The notes: generated by a model from the letters alone, not told the origin. A DNA stretch of 64,000 nucleotides from Amycolatopsis nalaikhensis (GCF_030264295.1 NZ_CP127173.1:2301501-2365500); one strand, 5' to 3'; shown: positions 8,269-17,083, counted from the stretch's first letter. A program made the numbers and translations.

Positions 8269-8781
8269 GTGGCGCTGAAGGACCCGGCTCGTGGTTTCGC
8301 GCGGGCGATGTGCGCGCTGCGGATCTTCACCGGGCTGGTCTGGCTGTCCAACGGGCTGGCGAAGCTGTTCGAGGTCGGCACCTTCGACCTCGGCTTCTTC
8401 TCCTTCAACCTGATCACCAAGGACGCCGCCCGCACGATCGCAACCGGCGCGTCCGGAAAGACCGGAATCGCGCCGTTGGCGGATTTCTACCACGGCTTCG
8501 TGCTGCCGAACTGGGGCTTCTTCGGGGCCTTCCTGACCGCCGCCGAACTCGCCGTCGGCGTGGGCCTGATCCTCGGCATCGCCACCCGGCTCGCGGCCGT
8601 CGGCGGGCTGCTGCTCATCGGCCCCATCTGGATCATGCTCTGGCACACCGGCGGCTACCTGTGGGAATACCCCGCCGAAGACCTGTTTCCGCTCCTGCTG
8701 CTGGCCATTGTCCCCGCCGGACGCATCGGCGGTCTCGACGCCCGGCTCGCGGAGCGGTTCGCCGGCCGCTGGCCCTTCTGA
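8269..8781 (+). CDS. DoxX-family membrane protein
   Basis: A 170-aa protein with four predicted membrane helices of the DoxX/DoxD type, including an N-terminal ALRIFTGLVWLSNGLAKLFE helix and the family's AAELAVGVGLILGIATRLAA segment. The GTG start has AGAGGAG about nine bases upstream. DoxX proteins are small respiratory-membrane components, linked in some species to thiosulfate or redox metabolism. Its place next to a sulfur module is suggestive, but the genes are separated by 85 bases with no clear shared signal. Confidence 0.8.
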   Translation: MALKDPARGFARAMCALRIFTGLVWLSNGLAKLFEVGTFDLGFFSFNLITKDAARTIATGASGKTGIAPLADFYHGFVLPNWGFFGAFLTAAELAVGVGLILGIATRLAAVGGLLLIGPIWIMLWHTGGYLWEYPAEDLFPLLLLAIVPAGRIGGLDARLAERFAGRWPF

Positions 8782-8987
8782 GGCGTTCGGGGGACGCCAC
8801 GCTGCCCCGCACGCCGGAACGCCGAAGAAATCGCCCAGACACCGCGGTCGTCGGCTGAGCCACACTATCGGCCACGGACTGGCTTGGCGGTCGTGCCGCG
8901 GGGCTCCCGGACCTCTTCCTTTGCTCGCTGACAGTGCCGCGCCGAGTCCTGCGCACCGTCGGTGGTCCACGCGTTCAGGAGACGCCC

Positions 8988-9968
8988 TTGACCAGCTACA
9001 GCATTCTGTCCTCCGGCCCCCGCTTCACCGTGCTCGCCACGTGGGCCGGCGTCTACAACGACCACACCGTGAAAGTCACGACCCTCGACAACGGCGACCT
9101 GGCCCGCGACCTCGCCGTCTACCTCACCCACGTGTCCGAAGGCGCATGGGACGCCGCACCGTGGCTCGACACCTACCCCGTCATCGAAGCCGGCATCGCC
9201 GAACTCATCGACCACCTCCGCGGCCACGACGCCGCGATCCCGCGGATCGACCTGTCCGGAGACGGTTACCGCCACCACGACCAGTGGAGCTTCGTCGACG
9301 TCGCCGAAGTCATGCTCTACCTGCCGGATGTACTGAACCACCTGACCAGGGCTCAACGGCTGACCGTCGCCGACGAACTGGCCACCGACGCCGCCGGCCG
9401 AGCCGAAATGCTCCGGGCCTTCCCCGCCCAGCAAGACCCGGCGACGGACGCGTCCCGCGCATGGCAGGCGCTCGAGGTGACGCGCACGCTGCACAACGGC
9501 CAGCTCGGCCCGCTGCCGGAAGGCGCTGCCGGATGGATGGTCCGGGCGTGGGGAAGCGAGCTCGTCCTGGTAGACCGGTGGGCCGCACGCGACCGGCTGA
9601 CTCGCATCGAGCAGCTGGTGGCGGCCTGCCAGAAGTTCGGTGGCCGCGCCACAGCGGAGCTTGACCCCGAGCTGTGCGCGCACCTCGTCGTGCCCCGGAG
9701 CGAATCGGTGACGCACAACGACGTCTTCTACGTGATGGTGCCCTCCGGGCATGGCGGCTCCCACGACGAGCGCCCGACGGCTCCGATGACGATCAAGCAT
9801 GTACACCGCACCAATCACACGGTTGACGTCGTTGCCGTCCTGGAGCCCGCCGACGACGACGGCTTCGCCAAGGCGCTCGGCGAGTGGACGCGACTGGTGC
9901 CCTGGCCCGGCATGCCGGTGCCAGCTGCCGCTGCGGCTACGTCGAGCCCACAAGCAAGCCGAGCTTGA
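8988..9968 (+). CDS. Hypothetical protein, 326 aa, no recognised family
   Basis: The reading frame begins most plausibly at TTG 8988, which has AGGAG six bases upstream. An in-frame ATG at 8934 is less well supported. The product is a soluble, acidic protein rich in Trp, Asp and His, with no signal peptide or membrane segment (for example VYNDHTVKV, GAWDAAPWLDTY, DQWSFVDVAEVMLY). High third-position GC supports real coding. No catalytic motif is recognised. It stands between doxX and a two-component operon, with 206 bases in front of it in which only weak GGCGT/ACGCC repeats are seen. Confidence 0.6.
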   Translation: MTSYSILSSGPRFTVLATWAGVYNDHTVKVTTLDNGDLARDLAVYLTHVSEGAWDAAPWLDTYPVIEAGIAELIDHLRGHDAAIPRIDLSGDGYRHHDQWSFVDVAEVMLYLPDVLNHLTRAQRLTVADELATDAAGRAEMLRAFPAQQDPATDASRAWQALEVTRTLHNGQLGPLPEGAAGWMVRAWGSELVLVDRWAARDRLTRIEQLVAACQKFGGRATAELDPELCAHLVVPRSESVTHNDVFYVMVPSGHGGSHDERPTAPMTIKHVHRTNHTVDVVAVLEPADDDGFAKALGEWTRLVPWPGMPVPAAAAATSSPQASRA

Positions 9969-10046
9969 TCTACGCCCGCGTCCGTCAGCTTGCCGCCGGC
10001 GCACCGGTCGGCGGCAACCGCCACAGTGCGAGGGCATGATGGCGGG

Positions 10047-10736
10047 ATGCCGCACCGTGTCCTGCTCGCTGATGACGATCGCGCGATCCGCGAGTCCCTC
10101 GTCCGGGCCCTCGAGCTCGAGGGGTATCAGGTCACTGAGGTCGACGACGGTGTGGCTGCCCTCGCGACCGCCCGTCGCGCCGAATTCGATGTGCTGGTCA
10201 TCGACGTCATGATGCCCGGTGTCGACGGCCTCGGCGTCTGCCGCGTGCTGCGCGCCGAGGGCGACCGCACCCCGATCCTGATGCTCACCGCCCGGGTCGA
10301 GACGCCCGATCGGGTGGCCGGTCTGGACGCCGGGGCCGACGATTACCTGCCGAAGCCCTTCGAGCTGGACGAACTGCTGGCCCGCCTGCGCGCGCTCTTG
10401 CGCCGCACGTCGGCCGAAGCCGGCCCGGCGAACTCACGGATGCTGCGCCTCGGTGCGCTGGCCGTCGACCCCGGGGGCCGGCGGGTGTGGTGGCGCGACG
10501 CCGAGATCACCTTGTCGAAAACCGAATTCGATCTGCTGGAGCTGCTCGTGCGCAACGAGGGGCTCGTGCTCGACCGCGCCACCATCTACCAGCGGATCTG
10601 GGGCTATGAGTTCGGCTCGGACTCCAAGAACCTCGCCGTCTACATCGGCTACCTGCGCCGCAAGCTCGAGCAGGCCGGCGCGACAGACCTCATCCACACG
10701 GTGCGCGGGGTGGGCTACTCGGTGCGGTCCGCATGA
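10047..10736 (+). CDS. OmpR/MprA-type response regulator
   Basis: A 229-aa regulator: a receiver domain (acidic pocket LLADDD, phospho-acceptor Asp in VIDVMMPG, TARVE Thr switch, Lys in LPKPF) followed by a winged-helix Trans_reg_C domain ending [12 protein letters not shown]. The ATG giving MPHRVLLADD is chosen over one 19 codons upstream because homologues start there. Its stop overlaps the ATG of the histidine kinase (GCATGA). It probably controls the membrane electron-transfer cluster that follows. Confidence 0.92.
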   Translation: MPHRVLLADDDRAIRESLVRALELEGYQVTEVDDGVAALATARRAEFDVLVIDVMMPGVDGLGVCRVLRAEGDRTPILMLTARVETPDRVAGLDAGADDYLPKPFELDELLARLRALLRRTSAEAGPANSRMLRLGALAVDPGGRRVWWRDAEITLSKTEFDLLELLVRNEGLVLDRATIYQRIWGYEFGSDSKNLAVYIGYLRRKLEQAGATDLIHTVRGVGYSVRSA

Positions 10737-12119
10737 ACCTCCGGAGCAAGCTGGCGATCGCCTTCGCCGGCGTCGGCGCGGCGGCCGCGGTACTGGTCGG
10801 CGTGTTCAGCTACCAGACGGCCTCCACCCGGATCGACGGCGAGCCTCGACCGCTCGCTGCTGACGACTTCGGCCGAGCTCGTGGCCGGGGCCACCCAGGT
10901 GCTCGCGCCGAACCCGTTCACCAGCGGCCCGCACGACAACGACCACGACGAGGCCCAGCCCATGGTCGCGCAGGCGATCGCCCCGGACGGGTCGGTCCGG
11001 CCGATCGGCGGCCGCCCGGTCCGGCTCGACGTCGACGACGCCGACCGGGCCCTCGCCGCGGCCGGCTCTCCGGGTCGCTACCGCTACGAGGACCGCGCGG
11101 TGGCACCGGACGACTACCGGGTGATCACCGTCGCGTTGGGCTCCGGTCGCGGAGCGATCCAGCTCGGTATCGACGTGGACGAAACCCGCCACGTGCTCGC
11201 CGAGCTTGCGACGCGCGTCGCCATGGTCAGCGCGCTCGTACTGGCCGCCGCCGCGGTGGCGGGCTGGCTGATCGCCCGCCGGATCACGCGGCGGCTCGTG
11301 CGCCTCACGAAGGTGACCGAGCAGGTCAGCGGTGGCGGCCTGCCAGAAGTGACGGTGGCGGCCGGCGGCCGGGACGAGGTGGGGCGGCTCGCCACGTCGT
11401 TCGACCGGATGCTGACTCGGCTGGCCGACGCCCGCGACGACCAGGAGCGCCTGGTCCAGGACGCCGCACACGAGCTGAGAACCCCGCTCACCAGCCTGCG
11501 CACCAACGCCAGCGTGCTACGGCGCTTCGCCGAGCTGACTCCATCTGCGCGGGCACGGCTGCTCGACGACGTCGACGGCGAGGCACGGGAGCTGACCCAC
11601 CTGATCGACGAACTCGTCGAACTCGCCACCCACCGCCACGAAGCGGAGGAAGCCAGGCCGGTGGGGCTGGCCACCGTCGCGGAACGAGCCGCCGATCGGG
11701 TCAGGCGCCGCTCCGGACGCGTCATCCGGCTCGAAGCCGACGCCACAACGGTGCGCGGCCGACCGAAAAGCCTGGAACGCGCCATCTCGAACCTTCTGGA
11801 AAACGCGGTCAAGTTCGACGGTGGCAGCGGCGACCCGATCGACGTCGTGGTCCACGGGGGCCGGATCGAAGTACGAGACCGCGGTCCCGGGATCGACGAG
11901 GCGGACGTGGACCACGTCTTCGACCGCTTCCACCGCGCAGACGCGGCGCGGGGCCTTCCCGGTTCCGGGCTCGGCCTGGCGATCGTGCGGGAGGTGGCGC
12001 TGGCCCACGACGGCACGGTGTTCGCCGGGGCGCGGGGCGGCGGAGGCGCAGTGGTCGGGTTCACCATCGGCACGGACCGGCTCTTACCGAACTCTCACCA
12101 CGATCACGTCGAGGCCTAA
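10733..12119 (+). pseudogene. MprB-like sensor histidine kinase, frameshifted
   Basis: The N-terminus ([11 protein letters not shown], first membrane helix, about 37 residues) is in one frame; the rest, from [13 protein letters not shown] on, is in the +1 frame and continues to 12119. The break is at GAGCCTCGAC (10841-10850). Removing one C restores GAG CTC GAC and one 461-aa protein. The restored kinase has an extracytoplasmic sensor, a second helix near [16 protein letters not shown], a HAMP domain, the H-box [14 protein letters not shown], the N-box [11 protein letters not shown] and a G-box ([10 protein letters not shown]). Uncorrected, the first frame runs on into the ferric reductase as a meaningless long frame. 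This is either a sequencing error or a real lesion that leaves the regulator without its kinase. Confidence 0.85.
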
Positions 12120-12169
12120 CCGCGCTCGGGAAAGGTGGGATCCAGAAGGATCACCGACCCGGGAGCACG

Positions 12170-13582
12170 ATGTCCACCACCCCTCTCATGGCCCGTCGGC
12201 CGGGCCGGTACCCGGTGCCGCGCCGGGCGCACCCGGTGCGGGGGTGGTGGCGGGATGCCTCGGGGCTGACCGCGTGGCTGAGTCTGTTGTTCGTCGTCGC
12301 TCTGTGGGTGGCGGGCCGTGGCCTCCAGAATCTGGGCTCCGTTTCCGGGTTCTTGACTTCGGCGGGTCGCCTGGCCGGGTTGCTGTCGGCGGACCTGCTC
12401 TTGCTCCAGGTTCTGCTGATGGCACGGATTCCGTGGGTCGAGCGCAGCTACGGACAGGACGAACTGGCCCGCCGCCACCGGCTGGCGGGGTTCACGTCCA
12501 TTACCCTGATGGGGACCCACGTCGTGCTGATCACCGTGGGCTACGCCGTCACCGACCGCTCCGGGTTGGTCTCCGAGGCCTGGGATCTGGTCACCACCGA
12601 CCCTGGCATGCTCCTGGCGACAGCCGGAACGGCGGCGCTGGTCATGGTGGCGATCACCTCTGTCCGGGCCGCGCGCCGCAGATTGCGCTACGAATCCTGG
12701 CACCTGCTGCACCTCTATGCCTACCTGGGCGCCGGACTCGCGCTGCCTCATCAGCTGTGGACAGGCGCCGACTTCACGAGTTCGACGGCCGCGACGGTGT
12801 TCTGGTGGAGCGCCTACGCCACCGCGGCCGCCGCGATCCTGGTGTTCCGCCTCGGGATGCCGGTGTGGCTGAACCTGCGGCACCGGCTCGTCGTCGAGCG
12901 GGTGGTGCCCGAAGCCCGTGGAGTCGTGTCGATCCACCTCCGCGGCCGCCGCCTCGACCGGCTGCCCGTGGCCGCCGGCCAGTTCTTCCTCTGGCGCTTC
13001 CTGCACGGCACCGGCTGGACACGCGGCAACCCGTTCTCCTTGTCCGCGGCTCCCGACGGCACACGGCTGCGCATCACGGCGAAGGACCTCGGCGACGGCA
13101 GCCGAAGGCTGGCGACCGTGCCCGCCGGAACGCGGGTCCTGTTCGAGGGTCCCTACGGCAGGCTGACCGAGTCCGTCCGAAGTGGACGAAAGGTGACGAT
13201 GGTCGCCTCGGGGGTCGGCATCACGCCGTTGCGTGCGCTGCTGGAAGCTCTGCCCTACCGGCCCGGCGAAGCCGTGCTGCTGTACCGGGCAAGGAACGAA
13301 GGCCAGCTGCTGTTCCGCCACGAGCTCGACGCGCTCGCCGCGCGCCGCGGCATCCGGGTGCACTATCTGCTGGGGCGGCGGGGCCGAGGCCGGGTGTCCT
13401 GGCTGCCCGCACAGTACGGAGCGGCGGCCGGCGAGACGATCCTGCAGTACCTCGTGCCCGACATCGCCGAGCACGACGTCTACGTCTGCGGACCGGACGC
13501 CTGGACCGAAGCGGTGATCGCCTCCGCCCGTGGCGCCGGAGTACCGCGATCGCACATCCACTCCGAACGGTTCGGCTGGTAG
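12170..13582 (+). CDS. Ferric reductase-like transmembrane flavoprotein
   Basis: A 470-aa membrane protein. Residues about 30-230 hold six hydrophobic helices with His residues placed as in b-type haem ferric reductases (RRHRLAGF, GTHVVLI, SWHLLHLYAY, LPHQLW). Residues about 235-470 are a ferredoxin-reductase-type FAD/NAD(P)H module with NPFSLSAAP (flavin), MVASGVGITPLRALLE (nucleotide) and DVYVCGPDAW. It would pass electrons from cytoplasmic NAD(P)H across the membrane. The ATG follows CGGGAG. It is followed 15 bases later by an FMN-binding protein, which is a natural acceptor. Confidence 0.88.
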   Translation: MSTTPLMARRPGRYPVPRRAHPVRGWWRDASGLTAWLSLLFVVALWVAGRGLQNLGSVSGFLTSAGRLAGLLSADLLLLQVLLMARIPWVERSYGQDELARRHRLAGFTSITLMGTHVVLITVGYAVTDRSGLVSEAWDLVTTDPGMLLATAGTAALVMVAITSVRAARRRLRYESWHLLHLYAYLGAGLALPHQLWTGADFTSSTAATVFWWSAYATAAAAILVFRLGMPVWLNLRHRLVVERVVPEARGVVSIHLRGRRLDRLPVAAGQFFLWRFLHGTGWTRGNPFSLSAAPDGTRLRITAKDLGDGSRRLATVPAGTRVLFEGPYGRLTESVRSGRKVTMVASGVGITPLRALLEALPYRPGEAVLLYRARNEGQLLFRHELDALAARRGIRVHYLLGRRGRGRVSWLPAQYGAAAGETILQYLVPDIAEHDVYVCGPDAWTEAVIASARGAGVPRSHIHSERFGW

Positions 13583-13597
13583 GGAAGGAAAGCCGCC

Positions 13598-14065
13598 ATG
13601 CGCAGAATCGTCGTCACCGCTGCCGCGACCATCTCCGTCGTGGTGCTGCTGTTCAGCTACCGCACCAGCACGGACCCGGCCCCGGCAGCGTTGCCGAGCC
13701 AGCGCATCGGCGCACCGCGACCGCTCGGCGGGCCGACCACTCCGCCGGCCGCACCCGCGCCGGCCCCGACAGTCGGCACGTCCGGTGGGGACGGCACCTA
13801 CACCGGGGACGCGGTGGACACCCGCTACGGCCCCGTCCAGGTCCGGATCACCGTGGCCGGTGGCCGGATCACGGCGGCCCAGGTCCTGCAGGTCCCGCAG
13901 GAAAGCAGCCGGGACGTCCGCATCAACTCCGCCGCCGTCCCGGTCCTCGTCGACGAGACCATCCGGGCGCAGAGCGCCCAGGTCGACACCGTCAGCGGCG
14001 CCACCTACACCTCCGAGGGCTACCAGCAGTCCCTTCAGTCCGCGATCGACGCGGCGCACCGGTGA
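13598..14065 (+). CDS. Exported FMN-binding domain protein
   Basis: A 155-aa protein with an N-terminal signal or anchor helix (residues 4-20), a Pro/Ala-rich linker (to about 62) and an FMN-binding domain. The motif SGATYTS at residues 133-139 is the ApbE flavinylation site, with Thr136 expected to carry FMN through a phosphoester. It acts outside the membrane as a one-domain electron carrier. An AAGGAAAG ribosome binding site precedes the ATG. Its stop overlaps the start of apbE, the enzyme that would load the flavin, and it follows the ferric reductase that would reduce it. Confidence 0.88.
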   Translation: MRRIVVTAAATISVVVLLFSYRTSTDPAPAALPSQRIGAPRPLGGPTTPPAAPAPAPTVGTSGGDGTYTGDAVDTRYGPVQVRITVAGGRITAAQVLQVPQESSRDVRINSAAVPVLVDETIRAQSAQVDTVSGATYTSEGYQQSLQSAIDAAHR

Positions 14066-14799
14066 CCGCCCCGGCGCCGGAACGCCGGTCGTGGACCCAC
14101 CCGATCATGGGCATGCCGGTCAGCCTCCACATCCGGGCCGACGGCGTCCGCACCGACCCGGCCGTGGAGCCGGCCGTGGCCGCCGTGTTCACGCACCTGC
14201 GTGCGGTCGACCGGCTGTTCAGCACCTACCGCCCCGGCAGCCAGATCAGCCGTATCCGGCGCCACGTGCTGCCCCCGGAGCAGTGGCATCCGTGGGTGAG
14301 CGAGGTCGTCCGGCTGTGTGAGCGGGCCCGAGAACGGAGCGACGGTTGGTTCGACGCCTGGCTCCCCGGCGGCTTCGACCCGTCCGGGCTCGTCAAGGGC
14401 TGGGCGGTGGAAAACGCCGTCGAGCAGTTGGCCCGGCTCGGGCCCTACGACCACTACCTCAACGCCGGCGGCGACATCGCGGCCGTGGTCCGGCCCGGCG
14501 CGACCGCCTGGCGCGTGGGGATCGAAGACCCGCGTGACCGGACGCGGCTGCTCTCCGTCCGCGAGCTGCGGACCGGTGGTCTCGCGACGTCCGGCACCGC
14601 GGCCGGCGGCGCCCACATCGTCGACCCGCGCACCGGCGGCCACCCGACCGCCATCCGGTCGGTGACGGTCGCCGGTCCCACGCTGCTGTGGGCCGACGTC
14701 TACGCCACTGCCGCGATCGCCCGCGGCGGCGACGTCGAACGCTGGATCCGCGCGCGGGCGCCGGACTACCAGGCGTTCGCCGTCCTCCGAGCCTCCTGA
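14062..14799 (+). CDS. apbE: ApbE-type FAD:protein FMN transferase
   Basis: A 245-aa enzyme that moves FMN from FAD onto Thr of FMN-binding proteins. Family motifs appear in order: THPIMGMPVSLHI, LFSTYRPGSQISRI, GLVKGWAVENAV, the FAD site LNAGGDIAAV and TSGTAAGGAHIVDPRTG. The GTG start overlaps the previous stop (GTGA). No signal peptide or lipobox is seen, unlike many ApbE proteins, so flavin loading may happen in the cytoplasm before export. The protein is shorter than Gram-negative ApbE, as is usual for actinobacterial forms. Confidence 0.9.
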   Translation: MTAPAPERRSWTHPIMGMPVSLHIRADGVRTDPAVEPAVAAVFTHLRAVDRLFSTYRPGSQISRIRRHVLPPEQWHPWVSEVVRLCERARERSDGWFDAWLPGGFDPSGLVKGWAVENAVEQLARLGPYDHYLNAGGDIAAVVRPGATAWRVGIEDPRDRTRLLSVRELRTGGLATSGTAAGGAHIVDPRTGGHPTAIRSVTVAGPTLLWADVYATAAIARGGDVERWIRARAPDYQAFAVLRAS

Positions 14800-14822
14800 G
14801 ACCCGACACTGTGAAGGACTTC

Positions 14823-15398
14823 ATGACCACCCTGAACGGCCTGCCCGCCCACGTCCTGCTCGTGCACGCCATCGTCGTGCTGCTGCCGCTCGCCGCCTTG
14901 CTCCTGGTGCTGAGCGCGGTATGGCCCGCGGCACGCCGCAAGCTGGCCGGACCGAACGCCCTGCTGTCGCTGCTCGTCGTGGTTCTGGTGCCGATCACGA
15001 CGGACGCGGGCGAATGGCTCGAACGCCGTGTCGCACCCAGCCCCCTGGTCCGCACGCACACCGAACTCGGCGACACCGCGCTGTGGGTGGCGATCCCCGT
15101 GGCCGTGCTGGCTTCGGTGATCTGGTGGCGGCGCCGCGAAAGCCTGTCGATCGGCCTCTCCGCCACGCAACCGGCAGCCGGACACGACTCAGGCTGGACC
15201 GTCGTCACCAGCCGGGTCACCACGCCCCGCCGGACGTTCCTCGCTCCTGCCTCGAAGGCGGTGACCGTCGTGATCGCGGTGCTCGCGGTCGTGGCCGCCG
15301 GTGCGGCCTGCTACGACATCTACCGCATCGGCGACTCCGGTGCCCAAGCCAGCTGGCAAGGGCAGTTCACCGCCGCCGCGCCGCGTCCCTCGCACTGA
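14823..15398 (+). CDS. DUF2231-type membrane protein
   Basis: A 191-aa protein with four hydrophobic helices. The start, GLPAHVLLVHAIVVLLPLAA, and the PITTDAGEWLERRV / HTELGD segments match the DUF2231 pattern of conserved His and acidic residues. The ATG has GAAGGA just upstream. It is 23 bases behind apbE and is likely the last gene of the electron-transfer operon. DUF2231 proteins often sit with membrane redox systems; its role here, perhaps haem or quinone related, is inference. Confidence 0.7.
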   Translation: MTTLNGLPAHVLLVHAIVVLLPLAALLLVLSAVWPAARRKLAGPNALLSLLVVVLVPITTDAGEWLERRVAPSPLVRTHTELGDTALWVAIPVAVLASVIWWRRRESLSIGLSATQPAAGHDSGWTVVTSRVTTPRRTFLAPASKAVTVVIAVLAVVAAGAACYDIYRIGDSGAQASWQGQFTAAAPRPSH

Positions 15399-15494
15399 GT
15401 CTACGACTGTCAGGTCGGCTCCGGAATCGCCGCGCATTTCCGGCCGATGCTTGCTCCACGCAGGTCGATCAAGACAGGTTTGGACCCGGCCACC

Positions 15495-15518
15495 CCGGAT
15501 ACCCCCGGGTGTATCCGG
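15495..15518. promoter_or_regulatory. CstR/CsoR-type operator 1, upstream of DUF302 gene
   Basis: A 24-bp palindrome centred on ATACCCCCGGGTGTAT with CCGG at both ends and one mismatch. It shares the TACCCC...GGGGTA core with three further sites at 16107, 16380 and 16732. CsoR-family repressors (Cu-sensing CsoR, persulfide-sensing CstR) bind such GC-tract palindromes flanked by TA steps. It lies 33 bases before the DUF302 start. Confidence 0.75.
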
Positions 15519-15550
15519 TGGTCGAAAGACGACGAAAGAGGTGATCGGCG

Positions 15551-15943
15551 ATGGAGTATGGCTTCGCTGTTCGATCGGCAGCGCCGATGGGCGAAACGGT
15601 CGAGCGGGTACGGGCGGCCCTGGCCCAGCAGGGGTTCGGCGTGCTGACCGAGATCGACGTGCAAGCGACGCTGCGGGCGAAGCTCGGCGAGGAGAGCGAG
15701 CCTTACTTGATCTTGGGGGCGTGCAACCCCCAGCTGGCGCATCAGGCGCTGGGCGTGGATCGGCGGATCGGGTTGTTGTTGCCGTGCAACGTCGTGGTGC
15801 GCACCGAGGGCGGGTCGACGGTGGTGGAGGCGCTGGACCCGCAGGTGATGGTCAGCGTGCCGGGCGATGCCCGGCTGCAGCCGATCGCTGACGAAGCCGG
15901 GCGGCGCTTGCGTACCGCGTTGCAGGCGGTGAACGACGGCTGA
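15551..15943 (+). CDS. DUF302 protein
   Basis: A 130-aa cytoplasmic DUF302 protein (FAVRSAAPMGETVERVRAAL, EPYLILGACNPQLAHQAL, LLLPCNVVVR). The family is small, alpha/beta and often encoded beside sulfur-transfer or CsoR-regulated genes. Two cysteines (GACNP, LPCNV) are conserved-looking and could bind persulfide or metal. An AAAGAGGTGATCGGCG leader precedes the ATG. With operator 1 directly upstream it belongs to the CstR-like regulon. The biochemical role is unknown. Confidence 0.85.
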   Translation: MEYGFAVRSAAPMGETVERVRAALAQQGFGVLTEIDVQATLRAKLGEESEPYLILGACNPQLAHQALGVDRRIGLLLPCNVVVRTEGGSTVVEALDPQVMVSVPGDARLQPIADEAGRRLRTALQAVNDG

Positions 15944-16106
15944 CGGTGATCGCGCCGGTCGCAGCGTCTGCCGAGGCCACATTCTCGACCCACCGGCAAG
16001 CCTGGGTGTTGCGGAGTTTCGGACGATGGTGACAGCACCGTCCTTCCAGCGGCAGGCTCCCCGTGTTTCGAGGATGTGGTTTACGCCGCAGACACTGACA
16101 CCTGCA

Positions 16107-16120
16107 TACCCCCGGGGGTA
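16107..16120. promoter_or_regulatory. CstR/CsoR-type operator 2
   Basis: TACCCCCGGGGGTA, a perfect 14-bp palindrome, identical to the site at 16732. It lies 40 bases upstream of the small Cys-rich gene at 16161. The 217-base stretch between 15943 and 16161 holds nothing else recognisable. Confidence 0.78.
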
Positions 16121-16160
16121 CCTTGACAGTGACAGGTCGTCGAGTGAAGGAGATCCACGG

Positions 16161-16328
16161 ATGTGTCGTCGTGTGACGTGTTCGCGTTGCGGGAAAGCCA
16201 CCTACGCCGGGTGCGGCCAGCACGTGGAGCAGGTGCTTGCCGGTGTGCCGGCCTCGCGGCGGTGCGCACGCCCGTCCGAGCCCGGCGCCGTGGCCCGCAT
16301 GTTTCGCAGGCTGCTCGGCCGGGACTGA
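16161..16328 (+). CDS. Small Cys-rich protein, 55 aa
   Basis: The frame begins at ATG 16161, eight bases after AAGGAG; a longer upstream frame is unsupported. The product starts MCRRVTCSRCGKATYAGCGQ and holds five cysteines (2, 7, 10, 18, 35), with CxxC followed by Cys and His, suggesting a zinc ribbon or a sulfur carrier. Residues 20-35 (HVEQVLAGVPASRRC) form a short helix and turn; the tail is basic. Similar small proteins are common in actinobacteria but have no assigned function. It is flanked by CstR-type operators on both sides, so it probably responds to the same signal. Confidence 0.75.
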   Translation: MCRRVTCSRCGKATYAGCGQHVEQVLAGVPASRRCARPSEPGAVARMFRRLLGRD

Positions 16329-16379
16329 CCCGTTCCTGCCCGCGATGCCGGACACAGCTGAGCGAGGCCGCGGAATTGC

Positions 16380-16393
16380 TACCCCCCGGGGTA
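16380..16393. promoter_or_regulatory. CstR/CsoR-type operator 3, upstream of the repressor gene
   Basis: TACCCCCCGGGGTA, palindromic apart from the central pair. It lies 24 bases before the repressor start, which suits negative autoregulation. Confidence 0.75.
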
Positions 16394-16399
16394 TGTTGA

Positions 16400-16687
<288 letters not shown>

Positions 16688-16689
16688 CC

Positions 16690-16719
16690 ACGTCGGCGCA
16701 GAAATTCCAGCGCCGACGT
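16690..16719 (+). terminator. Stem-loop terminator after cstR-like gene
   Basis: ACGTCGGCG and CGCCGACGT form a perfect 9-bp stem around a 12-base loop starting three bases after the stop. A short T-rich tract (TGTTTC) follows. It separates the repressor from the next operator-driven operon. Confidence 0.65.
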
Positions 16720-16731
16720 GTGTTTCATGGA

Positions 16732-16745
16732 TACCCCCGGGGGTA
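16732..16745. promoter_or_regulatory. CstR/CsoR-type operator 4, upstream of rhodanese-cstB-tauE operon
   Basis: TACCCCCGGGGGTA, a perfect 14-bp palindrome, 23 bases before the rhodanese start. It is the only site in front of the three-gene sulfur operon. Confidence 0.78.
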
Positions 16746-16768
16746 CCTGATGAGTGTGGAGGTACGAC

Positions 16769-17083
16769 GTGGCAGTGCGGGAAGCGACAATCGAGGAACT
16801 GGAGCGGGCGCTGGCGGAGGGTGCGCGGCTGGTGGACGTGCGCACGCCAGGTGAGTTCGCCGAAGGGCATGTCCCCGGGGCGGTCAACGTGCCGCTGGAG
16901 CAGATCCCTGACGCGGGCCGGGAGTGGGCCGGGCAGCGGGTGTGGCTGATCTGCCAGTCCGGGGCGCGCAGCCTGCGCGCGGCGCAGGCGCTGGATGCCC
17001 TCGACGTGGCAGCGGTGTCGGTGGCCGGCGGCACCGCCGGCTGGCAGCGCGGTGGCCGGCCCGTACGAACCGGAACCAACTGA
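16769..17083 (+). CDS. Single-domain rhodanese sulfurtransferase
   Basis: A 104-aa cytoplasmic rhodanese with VDVRTPGEFAEGHVPGAVNV and the six-residue active loop in LICQSGARS, whose Cys carries the persulfide. GTG 16769 is five bases from GGAGGT and is preferred over a GTG five codons upstream. It is first in an operon with the MBL-rhodanese protein and a TauE-type exporter. It would transfer sulfane sulfur to or from the next enzyme. Confidence 0.88.
   Translation: MAVREATIEELERALAEGARLVDVRTPGEFAEGHVPGAVNVPLEQIPDAGREWAGQRVWLICQSGARSLRAAQALDALDVAAVSVAGGTAGWQRGGRPVRTGTN

Noticed and set aside
8782-8987. GGCGTTC/GAACGCC repeats as a terminator after doxX
   Set aside because: Arms are short (5-7 bp) and widely spaced, with no T tract; support is too weak.
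10733-13582. 949-codon frame as a kinase-ferric reductase fusion
   Set aside because: The middle 440 residues are out-of-frame Arg/Pro-rich sequence; the kinase continues in another frame and the reductase has its own start at 12170.
12116-14059. 647-codon minus-strand frame
   Set aside because: Antisense to the ferric reductase and FMN-binding genes, which have clear motifs; composition is typical of a shadow frame.
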